The notes: generated by a model from the letters alone, not told the origin. Shown: positions 1 to 11,970, numbered from the stretch's first letter. The stretch is 64,000 nucleotides of DNA from Macrotrachela quadricornifera (GCA_022393335.1 JAJEKB010021931.1:1007744-1071743), one strand, 5' to 3'. Numbers and translations: made by a program.

Positions 1-450
1 CATAAAAATTTACCAAACACATGTAGAATCTATCCAATTTGGCAGCCATGTATGAAATAGCTTCTGTGAAAGTCGTTCATAGTCAAGGTTTTGAAAGTTG
101 CTGCTAATAGTTGAGAGGCACTAATACCTAATTTCAAAAGCGGGAGCTCATGAACCGCTCTTAAGGAATAGAAATGCTTATCACAACGTAATGAGCTATA
201 TATGCGACTTGTGAAATTCTTCCATATTTCCTAGCATGCCGAAAGGTGATTTTGGCTGTTTAAATATATAGAGTACCTGTGATAGTATATACTCAGAAAA
301 TTTCATGAGTAGAAACATTATTGGTGAATAATGGCGAAATGTACAAGGAGATCGATTGTGTACGTGTTCTGCTGTTTGAGTCGTGCCTTTCGTGCAATGA
401 CTCCTGACGAGATATCCAGTTTTTCAATGCACAAAGGTCTTAGCTAGTAT
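1..450 (+). repeat. Copy of a dispersed repeat, related copy inverted at 63430-64000
   Basis: Blocks here recur in reverse complement at the far end of the window: a block around 80-135 containing AAGGTTTTGAAA and GCGGGAGCTC, a GGCGAAAT(A/G)TACAA block near 335, and TTTCGTGCAATGACTCCT near 390. Order is kept but spacing varies, so these are diverged members of one repeat family. No reading frame is visible in it. Confidence 0.6.
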
Positions 451-549
451 AGACGGTATACATTTTTTTATAGTTTCATATGTTGGAGAAGCTTTGTTCA
501 AAGCTTCTGAAATTTTTTACACAAACTAGTCTAGCTAAGGCCTTTGTTT
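431..549. repeat. Imperfect palindrome (hairpin, arms about 55 bp)
   Basis: The left arm starts CAAAGGTCTTAGCTAG and the right arm ends CTAGCTAAGGCCTTTG. The centre is a perfect AGAAGCTTTG/CAAAGCTTCT stem. It probably belongs to the dispersed repeat of the first 450 bp or to a nested foldback element. Confidence 0.6.
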
Positions 550-3120
550 AGATAAAGTTTCAGGCCAAAACTCAACAGTATAGCTTTGCTGAAAAAGTGG
601 AATACTGTAGAAAAATTTCACTAAAAACTCGATATCTCACTAGGAACATGTCACGAGGACCAACTTTTTACATCATATTCATAACTCATCAAGGGCTACA
701 AGATGCGCATAGTCTCAAATAAACAGCGAATGTACACTTGGGAATATTTATTGGTTAATTTTCTAGTCTATATATTCCATATTTGAGGACAATTTCAGCT
801 CAAAATCGTTTTGGTATCGGAGAAGGTTCCTTTGTAAGGCCGTAGAGAACGAGTCGGGCAGTCCAAGCCCGATTTCTAGATCTGGTTGGTATGGCTCTTG
901 AGGATGAGGATGTGGGTATGGGTGACTATGGCTCTGAATAAATATTAGAGCAGATCAGATAGACACGGGTTCGCGGCTTAAAATAGTAGACTCAAATGAA
1001 CTCTACTGATCAAAAATCGATAAATTAAAGTGAAGAATTTAGGACCACTCTTGGTATGATTGTGGATGTAAGTTTAACTCTGGAAATCTTTGTCAGCTCT
1101 CTCTTTTCACAATCATTGAACGAGTACACTCTGAGTATCCGCGCCTTGTTCTCAAGATGCATGCTCGCACCTGCAAAGAAAAAGAATTACCCTGGAATAC
1201 TCAGACATGCATCTACTTTCAGTGTTAAAATTTAATTTGGGCACTGGTGGTTCGAATAAGCGTATATGGCTACGGCCTAACACCATGGTTTGCCGAGGAT
1301 TGGACTTTTGAAAAGACATCATGGTTAGAAATAAATCGATGCATTATGTTTCCTCGTAGATGAAATTCTTTCTTACCAGTGAATAGCAAGCACAATATGC
1401 AACAGAAGTATGTGTGCTGTGCTTTTACGTGTTCTTCACAAAAGTAAGCGACAAGCGTATTGCTTATCGCTCTATCTCTCGTCAAAAGCTTTTGTTTGCA
1501 CATCACTTCAGCCTCTCGAACAGAGCAAAAAAAGAGAGATAACAATCTTTGGTCGCACAAAATAAGTCATGATCTATTACAACAGCGGGGAAAAATGTAC
1601 ATGTTTTGCCATCAAAATGTTGGCTCTTAACTGAAAGAACTTCTGTTGCAAAAAAGTACATGTGTAACAGATAACAAATAGACTTCTCACTATTTCAATC
1701 ACTGAAGTCGTCAGCTGTGCTATAGTTGGCTTCCAAAATGGGAAAGTTTTAGTACTGATGCGACAATATCATTGATCAGCTGCGATAAACTAGAATGTAT
1801 GTATGAGTCACAAGGGAATTTCTTCAACCATGCTATTAGTTTTGAGTTCAAACTCAGGTTGTAAGATAGATGTCAGTGAGCTATGAAAAACTTCACAAGA
1901 ATGAGTGCTCTTAGGCCTTCTGTGTAGACTCATGGGCATTTTACTAGAATTACTCATTGAGTTTAGTGATTCGAGCATTTTCTACTAATTGAAAGATCAA
2001 TTTTCATTTTCATTGTTATAGATTAGATTATTTTATTTATTTGAATTCATGTTCAAGCTACATATGATGGCACAAAAAACGAAAAAAGTTCCAATCAGTA
2101 AAAAAAAAGGACAGTTTAAAAATTACAAACAAATATCAATGAAATAATTTTTAATATTTTTAATTAGTTGTATTTGAATTATTGGATAAGCATCAATAGC
2201 TTCCTAATATAAACAATAATAAAACTAAATGATGAGTTTCATGAAATAACTTAGAGAGTCAATAAAATTACCTAAAGCATTTGATAATCACTATTTTAAA
2301 TATCTGTAGCGTTTTATAAGCAGGTGCTCCAATACATAAAAATGGTTGTTCGCCCAAAATAATAGAAAAGAAAATAATCTGTAAGAAGATTAATATAGTG
2401 TATTACCTTCATTAATATTTTTTTCTATTCCTGGTTCAGATAATTGACCAATTTTATACAAGTTAAATTTAATTTGTTCGACAATATCACCATCGAACGG
2501 ATCAGAAAATAGAGATTAACTTCATGAAAAACATAACGACATTTTTCTATACAACTCAGAAATTTCTTGGCGAATCCTTCTCATCTTCGAACTCGATCAA
2601 AATCTTGATGAAACAATTCTATGTGCAAAGTTTCACCACAGTCGGAGGATTTCTTGAAGAGTTATCGTGTATAATAGATTGTGCACTTGAGAATAAAGTT
2701 TCAAAAATCGAAGACCTCTGTTTACGATAATGGGCCCCAATAAGAAAGAAAAAATATAATTGATGTTTGATTTTGCAATTAGGTAGAGAAAAGTAATCAT
2801 TGCTGATCTAAACAAAACAAACCCAATCGAAAACTCTTTTGTTTTGATGGAATTACAGGACTATTATTGAACGCAGCATCGCATGAAGAAAGTTCATAGT
2901 TAATTTTTCTTTTTGTGAGGTGCATTTCTATGTTTATAACTTTTTTACTATAGAAATTATGGAAGATCGATCATACGCTATTTTGTAGAGCGTCGTTTAC
3001 TGGATCCTTTTATCATAGAATAAAATTTTCAAGTATGTGTTTTAATATAAAAAAATGAATTATCGTAATCGAGACAGGACTTCTGGGCCACTCTTTCTCT
3101 CTCTCTTTATATATATATAT
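550..3120. other. Intergenic stretch, no gene recognised
   Basis: Open frames here are short and none resembles a known family. A segment at about 2680-2745, read on the minus strand, resembles 41085-41145 (shared GAGGTCTTC and TTTATTCTCAAG blocks) and is a dispersed repeat. A CT-rich run followed by a TA dinucleotide run (about 3085-3120) precedes the MITE. Confidence 0.5.
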
Positions 3121-3597
3121 CGTAGGCCAATGCTGGATCCCGGACAATCTAAGATTTGCTTAGACCATTCTGACATCTGAGTTTGGACTAGTGCAATCCT
3201 GGATTATCGAGAAAGTTTTCATTAAAACTCGTAACTTTTGATATAAATATCGAAATGAAGTTTTTCTTGCTGAACGATGTTGATACAGCAATGTTTCAGA
3301 TATTACAATCGGACTCTGACGCTCATGGATAAAGTTCTGTAAAGCATGGTCTTCAATGAAAAACTAGTCATAGCTTTATAAATTTTACTTTCATATCTCC
3401 GTTGGCAACTGTAATACCTGAAAGATTGCTGTCCCAACATCGTTCAGCGAGAAAACTTCATTCTGATATCTATATCAAAAGTTACAAGAGTTTTATTGAA
3501 AACTTTCTGGATAATCCAGGATTGGACTCGTCCAAACTCAGATGATAGAATGGTCTAGGCGAATCTTAGATTGGCCTAAATCCGAGATTGACCGACG
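3121..3597. mobile_element. Palindromic MITE with arms over 200 bp
   Basis: The reverse complement of the right half (3390-3597) aligns with the left half (3121-3330) almost along its whole length. Shared blocks include CAATCTAAGATT, TAGACCATTCT, ATCTGAGTTTGGAC, AATCCTGGATTAT and GCTGAACGATGTTG. Both ends abut TA-rich DNA, compatible with a Tc1/mariner-type TA target, though an exact duplication cannot be proven in that sequence. It has no coding capacity. It lies directly upstream of the coding exon at 3619 and may sit in an intron of that gene. Confidence 0.75.
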
Positions 3598-3618
3598 ACA
3601 TATATCTATCTATTAAAG

Positions 3619-3945
3619 GATGCCTTGTTCAATTGTACTTTTCACATGATCCATTTTTATTCAAAGAGTTTATGCAATCAAAAGGACATGATAGCTTATA
3701 TTATCAAGAACATTCACAAAGAAGTCGAGACAAGTGAGCTGTTTTTTGCCACTTTTTATAAATTTTTACTTAAATTGTCGTTTGTTCTATTTTAGTTTTA
3801 GAGCAAGAGCAAGAGCAGCAGCAATTCGAAATAGAAATAAAGTAATAATAATTAAAATATGGCTCCTAATGGAATTAATGTAAATCACAACCAGGACGAT
3901 GTTGATGTTGGTCCTGATATTCAAACATTTGATGATATTTATTAA
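3619..3945 (+). CDS. 3' exons of an unidentified multi-exon gene (partial)
   Basis: Three exons can be chained in one frame. Exon a ends at 3733 (phase 2); intron 3734-3795 (62 bp, GTGAGC...TTTTAG); exon b 3796-3841; intron 3842-3894 (53 bp, GTAATA...CAACCAG); exon c 3895-3945 ending in TAA. AATAAA overlaps the stop codon. The protein tail is hydrophilic: a lysine, arginine and alanine-rich stretch followed by an acidic end with DDVDVG and TFDDIY. The 5' boundary, an AG at 3617-3618, is a guess; upstream exons are missing or lie beyond the MITE. I do not recognise the family. A competing frame in exon b gives a glutamine and glutamate run and stops early; I prefer the chain that uses both introns and ends at the polyadenylation signal. 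Confidence 0.55.
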
Positions 3946-3950
3946 ATAAA
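3945..3950 (+). terminator. Polyadenylation signal AATAAA
   Basis: A canonical hexamer overlaps the TAA stop of the preceding partial gene. It supports the reading of exon c as a real 3' end. Confidence 0.5.
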
Positions 3951-4993
3951 ACAGTGTAGTATTCATTAGGTAATAGTTTCTTTTCTCTTATCGATTTTGT
4001 ACATATTTACATGAAACAAATTGTTCTCTTCGTTTGAACTTGATTTCTTTATGTATTCTTTTGGTCATATATACTGATAGTTATATATTCTTCTCTCTTT
4101 TTTTCATCGTGTAAGTTGTATTTTTTTTCTTTATTGTGAACCGAGTTTTTTATATATTTCATTGGCATGCTTGTGATTAATTTTTTTGTGAATCTCTTTT
4201 GTTTCTTTTGCTATAACTACAACGTAGTTTTCGTTGTAACATTTATTAAAAGTCATTATTCGAAAGAAAGAAAGGACGTACAATATATACAATATATATA
4301 AATAATTTGTCCGTTTATTGGATATTCCTAGCCTCCACAAATGAACCAATCGTATAATTTCAGATAGCAATACAAACGCGCTGCTTACACGTATGTCTAC
4401 ACATTATGACATGATGACGACACTGTGTCAAAGTGTGATTGAAATTATATATGTCACTAGTGTGTCATATTGACATGGGTATAGACTAATCCAAAACAGC
4501 GGACGATAGATGGTACATATGTGCACTGTAGATAAAGTCTTCAGTATTGCCACATCAAAACAGTTCGTGCCTGAACTGGTCTTTTGTTCGTGCAATATTT
4601 GATGAAATAAAATTCTACACTATACATCCGCCTAATAATATTTGAAAACTAGATACAGTAGAACAACATACGTATTGCTATTAAAAACCTAACAAAAAAG
4701 ACAATAAATCTTTACTAGGTACATAGAATACCTCTTTTTCTGCAAATAACTTACAGAGTTGAATAATAAACGGTAGAATCGGTAACAGGAAACGATTTGC
4801 ATAGTGATTAAAAACTAAATACTCTAAGAAATGGATGAACTTTTTCAAAAAGCCCTTATTTTCATGAAAAACCTCCATTTTTATGTTTCTTTTTACAGTG
4901 ATTAAACTTTTATTACGGTTTTAAGTATCTACACTCGTACTACTCATATATATCCAAGAAAATTTCTTGTGATTTCAAAGTGCATATTTTATA
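3951..4993. other. Intergenic, nothing recognised
   Basis: AT-rich sequence with only short open frames of biased hydrophobic composition. I see no RNA gene, terminal inverted repeats or conserved motif. It holds the 3' flank of the PARP gene on the minus strand. Confidence 0.5.
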
Positions 4994-6811
4994 TCAGAAA
5001 TACGAGGACCAATCAATTTGTTGCTGGTGATATTGTAAGTTAGAATTAATAAAGTTCAAGACATCGCTTGATTTGGAGGTTACTTGGATTTCAGGGTTGC
5101 CGGCGATATTTTTTGCCCATCGCTTATGATAGTCGACGCTTGTACAATAAACAATAATTGGTAATGATGACCGAATAGAACGACATTGTTTCACGAATTG
5201 TTCGCCTTCATCGCCTCCATTCGTCACAACCACACATTGCATACATGGATCGGACAGCTTACAAGTGAGAATTTCGAGCGCTTCGTGCGAGGTCTCGCTT
5301 CCATAAATGTTACAATCATACTTCTCTTTCATCTGTGCAAAGACAGCACTATTGTTATTGTCGGTAATTTTAACATCACGCCACAGAATAAAACGATGCA
5401 CAGGTCGCAATCCAACAATATATAATGGAAGAATTTGGTCACTGTTCTTAATAACAAATTCTTCGTAAAAATCCTGCTGTGCGTATGTTGGATACCCACT
5501 TTTATCCACTTTTACATAGTGACTGTCATAATTGACATGCATATCTCTCCCATAGTAGTTTTTATCTTTGATAGAAAGCTGTTTGCCGAGTTTGACAAGA
5601 CTGCATATCAAATATAAAACAGATTTGCCATCCGATTTTGCATAGTCGGCACAATATTTGGGTGAACTGCTGAAATAGATGCCTCGGCCGTACCATCCCG
5701 AATCTGTTTTCCCCAAATATTTGAAATTACTTTGGAAGATAGAATCAAAATTCGACGTTTGTGTTCCATGGAAAAGTATCTTCTCTTCGCCGTGAATCTT
5801 GCATGCTTCTTGTCGTTTAAATAATTTTTCATTATGTACGAGCGACAGATTTTCGATAACATATTCGATTCTTGATAGTTGAAAAGAATGCATAATGCAA
5901 GCAGTCATTTCGCGGCTCTTCTCAGAGAGATATTGCCAAGCTGACGAATCAATAATTGCGGGTCGCTGCATCAGAGTAAGAGCTGCATCAATCTCTTCCG
6001 GTGACAATGAAGTTTCGATCTTATCCATCTTTTTATTCTCGTCAAAATTGGTTATTGTAGCTTTAAGTGTCTCAACTTGCTCTATATTGCCAGATAACTT
6101 TTGTTGTTCTATAAATTCGAAACTCTTGCTTGTTGAAAGAACAATTATCTTCACTTTTTCAGCAATTTTTTTCATTTTTTCATCGGATTTGGAAATATTA
6201 GCTTTGAACTTGATTTCGTATTTTGTGCTTCCCACCTGAGCATTCATAATAAACATATCGTTTTTGTCAACTCCGAGATCAGCAGCCAAGCTATTTAAAA
6301 ATTCATTCCAATCGAATTCATTTGGTTTCATAGGCAGAGAAATATGAAGGGAGGGTAGTTCATCGATCACTGTCTTATTAAAGACAGGCATAGAAATTAA
6401 TGATGAGGAGGTCTTTGTTGATTGTGATGCATGTTCAGTAGTTTGTTTAGCTACTGATTGTAAAACTTTCGGCATTATTTGTTCTTGAGTAGGCGACGAT
6501 GCTACTTTGAGCACTTGCTTATAATTGAGTTGTTCTGAAGAGACAAGGAAAAGATTTGTACCGATTTGACTTGACTTTTCGAGTTGATGTACAAATTTTA
6601 ATCGAAGTTCGAGCAAAGTCTTATCAGATGTGTTAACTGTATTTAGAAGACCCAAACTTTGTACTGTATCGTTCACATTCAATTCATGTACATCATGTGT
6701 CAGATAATAGTGATCGGGAGGCGCATTGATATTAGCCTTCTTGCACACATCAGCAATCAGCTTTCCAATCTTTGTAGTTTTAAAAGTTTCCACTTGACAT
6801 ATTGTCTGCAT
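4994..6811 (-). CDS. PARP-family ADP-ribosyltransferase with N-terminal ubiquitin-like domain
   Basis: The protein has 605 residues from the only in-frame ATG. A PARP catalytic domain spans about 340-465: His348 in LFHGT, Tyr379 in GRGIYFS and Glu450/Glu451 in FYEEFVI give an apparent H-Y-E triad, so NAD+-dependent ADP-ribose transfer is expected. Residues 1-75 look like a ubiquitin-like fold, and the matching first beta strand (FIKVRIR) lies upstream of the ATG in the same frame. The frame stays open to about 6923, and an acceptor (TTGTAG, exon from 6879) fits, so the true gene probably has at least one more 5' exon and this start is too far downstream. Residues 475-600 form an alpha/beta region I cannot name. 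No partner gene is adjacent. Tiparp-like and PARP12-like enzymes are possible relatives; substrate unknown. Confidence 0.85.
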   Translation of the reverse strand: MQTICQVETFKTTKIGKLIADVCKKANINAPPDHYYLTHDVHELNVNDTVQSLGLLNTVNTSDKTLLELRLKFVHQLEKSSQIGTNLFLVSSEQLNYKQVLKVASSPTQEQIMPKVLQSVAKQTTEHASQSTKTSSSLISMPVFNKTVIDELPSLHISLPMKPNEFDWNEFLNSLAADLGVDKNDMFIMNAQVGSTKYEIKFKANISKSDEKMKKIAEKVKIIVLSTSKSFEFIEQQKLSGNIEQVETLKATITNFDENKKMDKIETSLSPEEIDAALTLMQRPAIIDSSAWQYLSEKSREMTACIMHSFQLSRIEYVIENLSLVHNEKLFKRQEACKIHGEEKILFHGTQTSNFDSIFQSNFKYLGKTDSGWYGRGIYFSSSPKYCADYAKSDGKSVLYLICSLVKLGKQLSIKDKNYYGRDMHVNYDSHYVKVDKSGYPTYAQQDFYEEFVIKNSDQILPLYIVGLRPVHRFILWRDVKITDNNNSAVFAQMKEKYDCNIYGSETSHEALEILTCKLSDPCMQCVVVTNGGDEGEQFVKQCRSIRSSLPIIVYCTSVDYHKRWAKNIAGNPEIQVTSKSSDVLNFINSNLQYHQQQIDWSSYF

Positions 6812-6924
6812 CGAACGAATTCGAACTTTAATGAAACATAATCTTGTTGAGTCGACCGTTTCAAGTGATGGATGTGAACCTACAATAGATGTTGATATCT
6901 CGAGAAATCAGTACTCTTCGGATT

Positions 6925-9065
6925 ATATTATCATTGGCGAAGGAATTTTATTGACGTCATCTTAGCAAAACACGAGTCAAACCCATGTAAAATCTTTCTA
7001 AAAATCTGTTTCATGAGTCATGATACTGATCGTTATACTTCTCCCTACTAAGTCAGAAATTTATTTCTGTTCCAAAATGACCCATCAGTCTGAAATATTT
7101 GAACAATATGTGTTCATGCCCTGATAGTTCACAGTAAAACTTTCAGTGCAAAAGATTGAATATTGCAGATTCAATCTCTACAATGGAAATACAAAGTATA
7201 GGCTGCGTAATAGATATTTCTCTCTCGAATCGAATGATGTAGATTTTGAGTTTGTTTTAGAACATAGCAGGGACTTCTCATTATATGACAGAGCCGGGTT
7301 TTTCATACTAAATTCCCACATTTTCTCAAAAGTGTATTTCATATAAATCGAGAAAAGTAGATCCATTTCTTCGAACAAAAATCATTCAGAGTATAGGTGT
7401 TGACATGGACGTGGCTCTGGCAATGAAAGTGTTTGTCGTGTCAGTTAATACGACTGAGTATGTACAGGCTAAATTATCACTTTTAACGAAGAAAACCACC
7501 AAATTCAAAATATGAGCTGCTGATATTGTGCTAATAAGTTAGGCTGACATCAATACTAGCGGAAGTGGTCGATGACGGTTAGAAAAAACACCATATTGCA
7601 CATTCTCTATATCCGAAAACAAGCGTTCTAAGATTTCCGTTCAGCAATTGCTCGTGTGCGTCGGGAAAAGTTGAAATATAAATCCTGTATCATCTATCTA
7701 TGCTTTCACACTTAACTAATGTCATTTTAAAGAATTCTTTCAATAGGCGTTCTGAATCGACATGCTTGTAAAGCTAGTCTTTTAGATCTTGATTTCGATT
7801 CAAGAAGAAAATAGATGTCGGCTACATCACAAATCAGCTTTTAATTTGGCCCTCAATGTAGTTCTTGTTCTGACTTCATTTTAGCTTCCGCCCTGATTTT
7901 ATCTCAATTGACTTTCGACGCAATTTCAATTCCAATTCGATCACGATCTCGTTCCAGATTGTCCCACACCGATCCTTTTCTTTTAGTCGAAAACGGAACC
8001 TAAACCTCTTCCAGTCTCAGACTCATTGTGTCTATTCCAAAACAATAACTACTGCAGTGTTATTGAGAGATACTTATTACACATCAATCGTGATGGTATG
8101 TCAAGTAGCAAAATCTTTACGGGAACATACAGATTAACATTTTTAATAGAAAACTCTTTGGTTTCGATTTTAGAGAAAACCCGATCATGATGCTGTTTCT
8201 CTTTTCTGCGAGTAAACCTCACTCCCAATGATGCTTTGTTGAGTTCTATTAAATTCTCTTCAAATTGCTTCATACAAATAAGTCTCTTTGAAAAACGTTT
8301 TTCTTATTATGAAACATTATCGTCAAAGCTTCATCAAATGAATATTATAGACCATTCGAGTATGTGAAAGTCTCATCGATCGAAGAATATATCAAAGTCT
8401 CAGTATCATGAATGTAGAACCTTTCGACCAGATAGAAGCTATTCATCCACAGACAGTGCACAGAGACAGAGAATGTGAAACAGACGATCTCAGACCTGAG
8501 AAAATTTTCCAGAATTTCTGAAAAATTGGTAAAAATTGTGGTATGCCATGATTTGGGTGCAATTTCACGATCCTCATTCGTCATGCCAATCCTCTTTTGA
8601 CCTCCTTCCAGACCTAGCAAAGTATCATGGAAAGTTTGGTGGTGTTGGCTATTAGAAAGATTAAATGATCGAATTATTGCAGTTTGTCAACACGAGGATG
8701 AAATTTCACCCACCCCCTGTAGTCATGTCAACCTTCTTTCGACCTTCCCATGGACCAAAGAATATTCCATGCAAGACTTGATTGCATTTGCTCGTACCGT
8801 GTTGCAATGCATAGCGAACAAACAGACAGACAGAAATTCCTGTTTATATATATAGATTGCCAATACCCGAAAATTGGAATAACTCAGTCTAAGCACAATA
8901 TCAACAGCTCATATTTTGAATCTGGTGCGTTTTTTTTGTTGAAAGTGATAATGTAGCCTGAACATACTCAATCGTATTATCTGACATGACAAACACTTCC
9001 ATTATTAGGTAATATGCAGTTGCTAATGGTTTATAACATAGTGATCAACAGTATTATGTATTGAT
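6925..9065. other. Intergenic, degraded repeats only
   Basis: No convincing gene. Two similar stretches at about 8560-8630 and 8700-8770 share the order TTTCAC, GTCATG, CAA(T/C)C(C/T)T(C/T)TTT(T/C)GACC, then ATTCCATG or ATCATGG, suggesting an old direct repeat. A GA(A/C)AGACAG run lies at about 8820. Confidence 0.4.
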
Positions 9066-10000
9066 GAATTACTTACTTAGACTTTGATCATACAAGCAAA
9101 TATTCTTCTGCGTTAATGAATCAATAACAAATGGAATCTGTTTTTGTTGTGACTCTTTCATCACTTTAGTGGTAACATCATGTAATATCATTTGAATGCT
9201 TTTGTTAGGAGTTGTGATATGTTCTAGAAGACACTTTGTAAATAAACTATTTCGTTGTCCTTCTCGATCATCTGCTGTGGTTCCTGATGCACTAGCAAAT
9301 GCAATCAAAGATCCAACTTTGTTCATTCCTTGCAGATCAACTGATTTAGAATTAGCTAGATGATACTTCTTATAGCAATCTAATAGAAATATTGTTACAA
9401 ATGGTTTTCGATCACTTAAATCTTCAAAAATGTGTTTTATCTTAATGGTACGTTGGTTCATATTGGTAGTATCTATGTCAACATTATTTTGTGGTATCAG
9501 ATAATATTGATCCTAGAAGTACCACACATCAAAATAAGATGAAAAAATGAAAAGTGAGTTAATGTTAAGAACTCTAGGTACATACCTTCCATTGTATTCC
9601 ATATCCAGTAAAATAAAATAAAACTATATCTCCTGATTGTATCGATTCGTCAAAATCAATAAGGGCATGTTTCATCTGAATGCGTGTTAAATGTAATACT
9701 TTTGTAACAGTAAAACCAATTTTTTCTAGGGCAGATGACATATCATTTGCATCATTTTCTGGGTTAGATAAATTTTTGCCATAGTTATATTTCCCAATGC
9801 CAATGATAAGTGCTAATTTACGTGGTGATTCACCTTTGGTGTCGGTTTCTACTGTAACCATTTTACGAAATAACCTCAATCTGAAAAAAACGTATATATA
9901 TGGTATCAGTTGATGTATTTAGATGTAGTATAGATATGAAACACGATGCAACTACATATTAGTTGCAAGTGGTTCAAACCACATATATAAAGCTACTAAA
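9066..10000. repeat. Segmental duplication, copy 1 (partner 21128-22062)
   Basis: About 935 bp, including a whole caspase-like gene and its upstream flank, recurs in the same orientation 12 kb away at high identity. The match runs from the TTACTTACTTAGA block at the gene's 3' end to the upstream CATATATAAAG block. Flanking DNA differs on both sides. Confidence 0.9.
9069..9861 (-). CDS. Caspase-like (p20 fold) protein with Tyr replacing the catalytic His, copy 1
   Basis: Two exons, 9861-9586 and 9512-9069, with a 73-bp intron (GTATGT...CTAG) in phase 0, give 239 residues. The fold follows caspase/metacaspase p20: LALIIGIGKY, then PENDANDM, then IVLFYFTGYG where the family normally has FSGHG. 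The His position (residue 87) is Tyr. The nucleophile region IFLLDCY keeps Cys138. With the dyad His missing, protease activity is doubtful; a scaffold or regulatory pseudo-enzyme is an inference. I chose ATG at 9861; the frame extends upstream through a TTG to an acceptor (TTTTTTCAG at 9881), which could be a trans-splice site 19 bp before the ATG or the start of a second coding exon. The second copy at 21131-21925 shares the His-to-Tyr change, so it predates the duplication. Confidence 0.8.
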
Positions 10001-11725
10001 AATTTTGAGATTTGTTCGAATTCTTTCTTTTACTTCTGTTGATTGTCTAAATGGATGTTTTGATGCAGAACTAAATGCTTTATGAGTTAGGATTACTTTC
10101 AAACATGTTTGTTGAACAAAAGATGCTTGTTACTAGTCAATTGCTAATTTTCTAAGTGCTTCTACAATGTTTTCCTTTTTTGAAGTCGCTCACTGACTTA
10201 AGTCGGTTTCTGAAATACTGCGTCGGACAACGTTGCTTCGAAGATTATACATTGATAAACACTTACACCTTTTGGTCAAATTTAGTTTTTCAAATCACTA
10301 CAGAGACGTTTCTAGAACAAATGTGTAACCAGGTTTTAGTATAATCAGCTTAGCTTTAGAATAGTTCCAACATCAGTGGTTATATATATATGCTAAATTT
10401 TTTTTATAATACTATTTGAAACAGCGAGTATTTGGGTCGCACCCAGCTCGTTTCGCACAAAGTCACTATATCTATGTTTAAATTACTTGACGTTAGAACT
10501 TCACATAATTCTGATGAGTGATTACGCGTTGTAGTCAATGTTTTTATAAGAAATTGAGGTTTGTAAAATGTTGAAATATCGAAATGGAGTGACAAAGTAC
10601 AGCATGATGAGAAAGTTGGATTTGATACGCTTTTAGTCTATCGAATTACTTTTACTTCTCCCCGAAATATTCTTAAGTAGGAGCTAAGCGAAATGTCCAT
10701 CGAAGGATATACGAAGCATTGCATATGACTAAATACAATTGATCATGTTTTACGATGTAAGATAAAGAGAGTATTCCGGAACCCGGACAGCTCTTCTGTT
10801 CTTGGTGGCAATACATCATCACGTGCATGTCACGACCGGAGCCTAAAACTTCTACAGAATGATAAAGCGCATATGTAGCTGAATGTGCACGTTGCTCCTT
10901 CACTTATCTTTCGAAAATACATCCTATTGCGCGATTTTGAACGTTGTGGAATCAACTTTCCTGCTTCTGCGAATCCAATTCCTGGGAGTAAGAATTGATA
11001 TGTGCGTTATTATTCTCAAGAATCGAACAAAAATGGATCACGTCATATCGAGAGATACTAGTGAAGGTAGTACTTTAGAATGATTTAGGAGAATAAACAT
11101 GAATGATTCATTTATCTTTATGTTTTATCATACAGGATTAATAAAGATAAAGTATCACCTCCAGTGCTAGTTTTCTGTCGGGTTCTTTAAAATAAGAATC
11201 TTGAATACATTTGATTTCCGGTTCTTAAGAACCCAGAACACGTAACACCCTGCTAGCGGTACCTTCAAAACTGTCTGGATAATAGAAAATGCGCAAAAAT
11301 ACTATCTGAAGTGTGTTCGCATTCTCTGGGGAACAAAATCAAGAAATGAGAACTCTAACACTGATAGAGTCGGTAAGTGTTGCGTAAAAACCATTGCTTT
11401 ATTACCTGAAAGGTTCTGTGTTAGCTTCTTATAACGCGTGACACAACGGGTGTGTGTTTTATCTGATTGCTTATAACGTGAGGCTCTCATGTATGTGCCA
11501 GCTTGTGCTGCCTCCATGGCGATCGTCATGTGAAAAGAGAAACATATTCAGAATACGAGTGGGTTAGTTTGATGTTTTTCACTTAGTTTCTGTCTACCTA
11601 GATCGAGCAATCTAATCATCGAACTTTACAGGATTCTATGGGGATTCTGTAGGTAAACTACATATTACCTACAGTATTAACCTTTTATCGATGGTCCTTT
11701 AAAGTTAGTAGGTTATATATTTATC
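10001..11725. other. Intergenic, nothing recognised
   Basis: Only short, unconvincing open frames on both strands. No terminal repeats, RNA gene or coding-like codon pattern noticed. Confidence 0.4.
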
Positions 11726-11970
11726 TAAATAAATAACTACTGTTTCATTTTGACGTTGAAATCGACCTAAAATAGATTCAAAAATATATATTTTTCTAAT
11801 AAAATACTTACTGTATCATTTGGATCCCTATATATACCTAAAATGAATGAAAAAAAGAATTATTTTATTCATAAAATAGTTACTATATCATTCGGATGTT
11901 CAATTGGGCCTAAAAGAAATGTAAAAAAAATTTCTTTAAATAAATACTTAATCCTGTGTTTGGATGGCCA
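11726..11970. repeat. Diverged tandem repeat, period about 72 bp, about 3.4 units
   Basis: Units start near 11726, 11798, 11870 and 11938. Each carries AAATA(A/C)TTACTGTxTCATTTGGAT-like DNA, then a CCTAAAA(T/G) block, then an A/T run. Confidence 0.7.

Noticed and set aside
3796..3840. Alternative exon-b frame giving an EQEQEQQQ-type tail
   Set aside because: It stops without using the second intron or the final exon next to AATAAA. The chosen frame joins all three exons.
9861..9879. Caspase-like start at the TTG (9879; likewise 21943)
   Set aside because: TTG initiation is not expected in an animal gene. A genuine ATG is six codons downstream, and an acceptor lies just upstream of the TTG.
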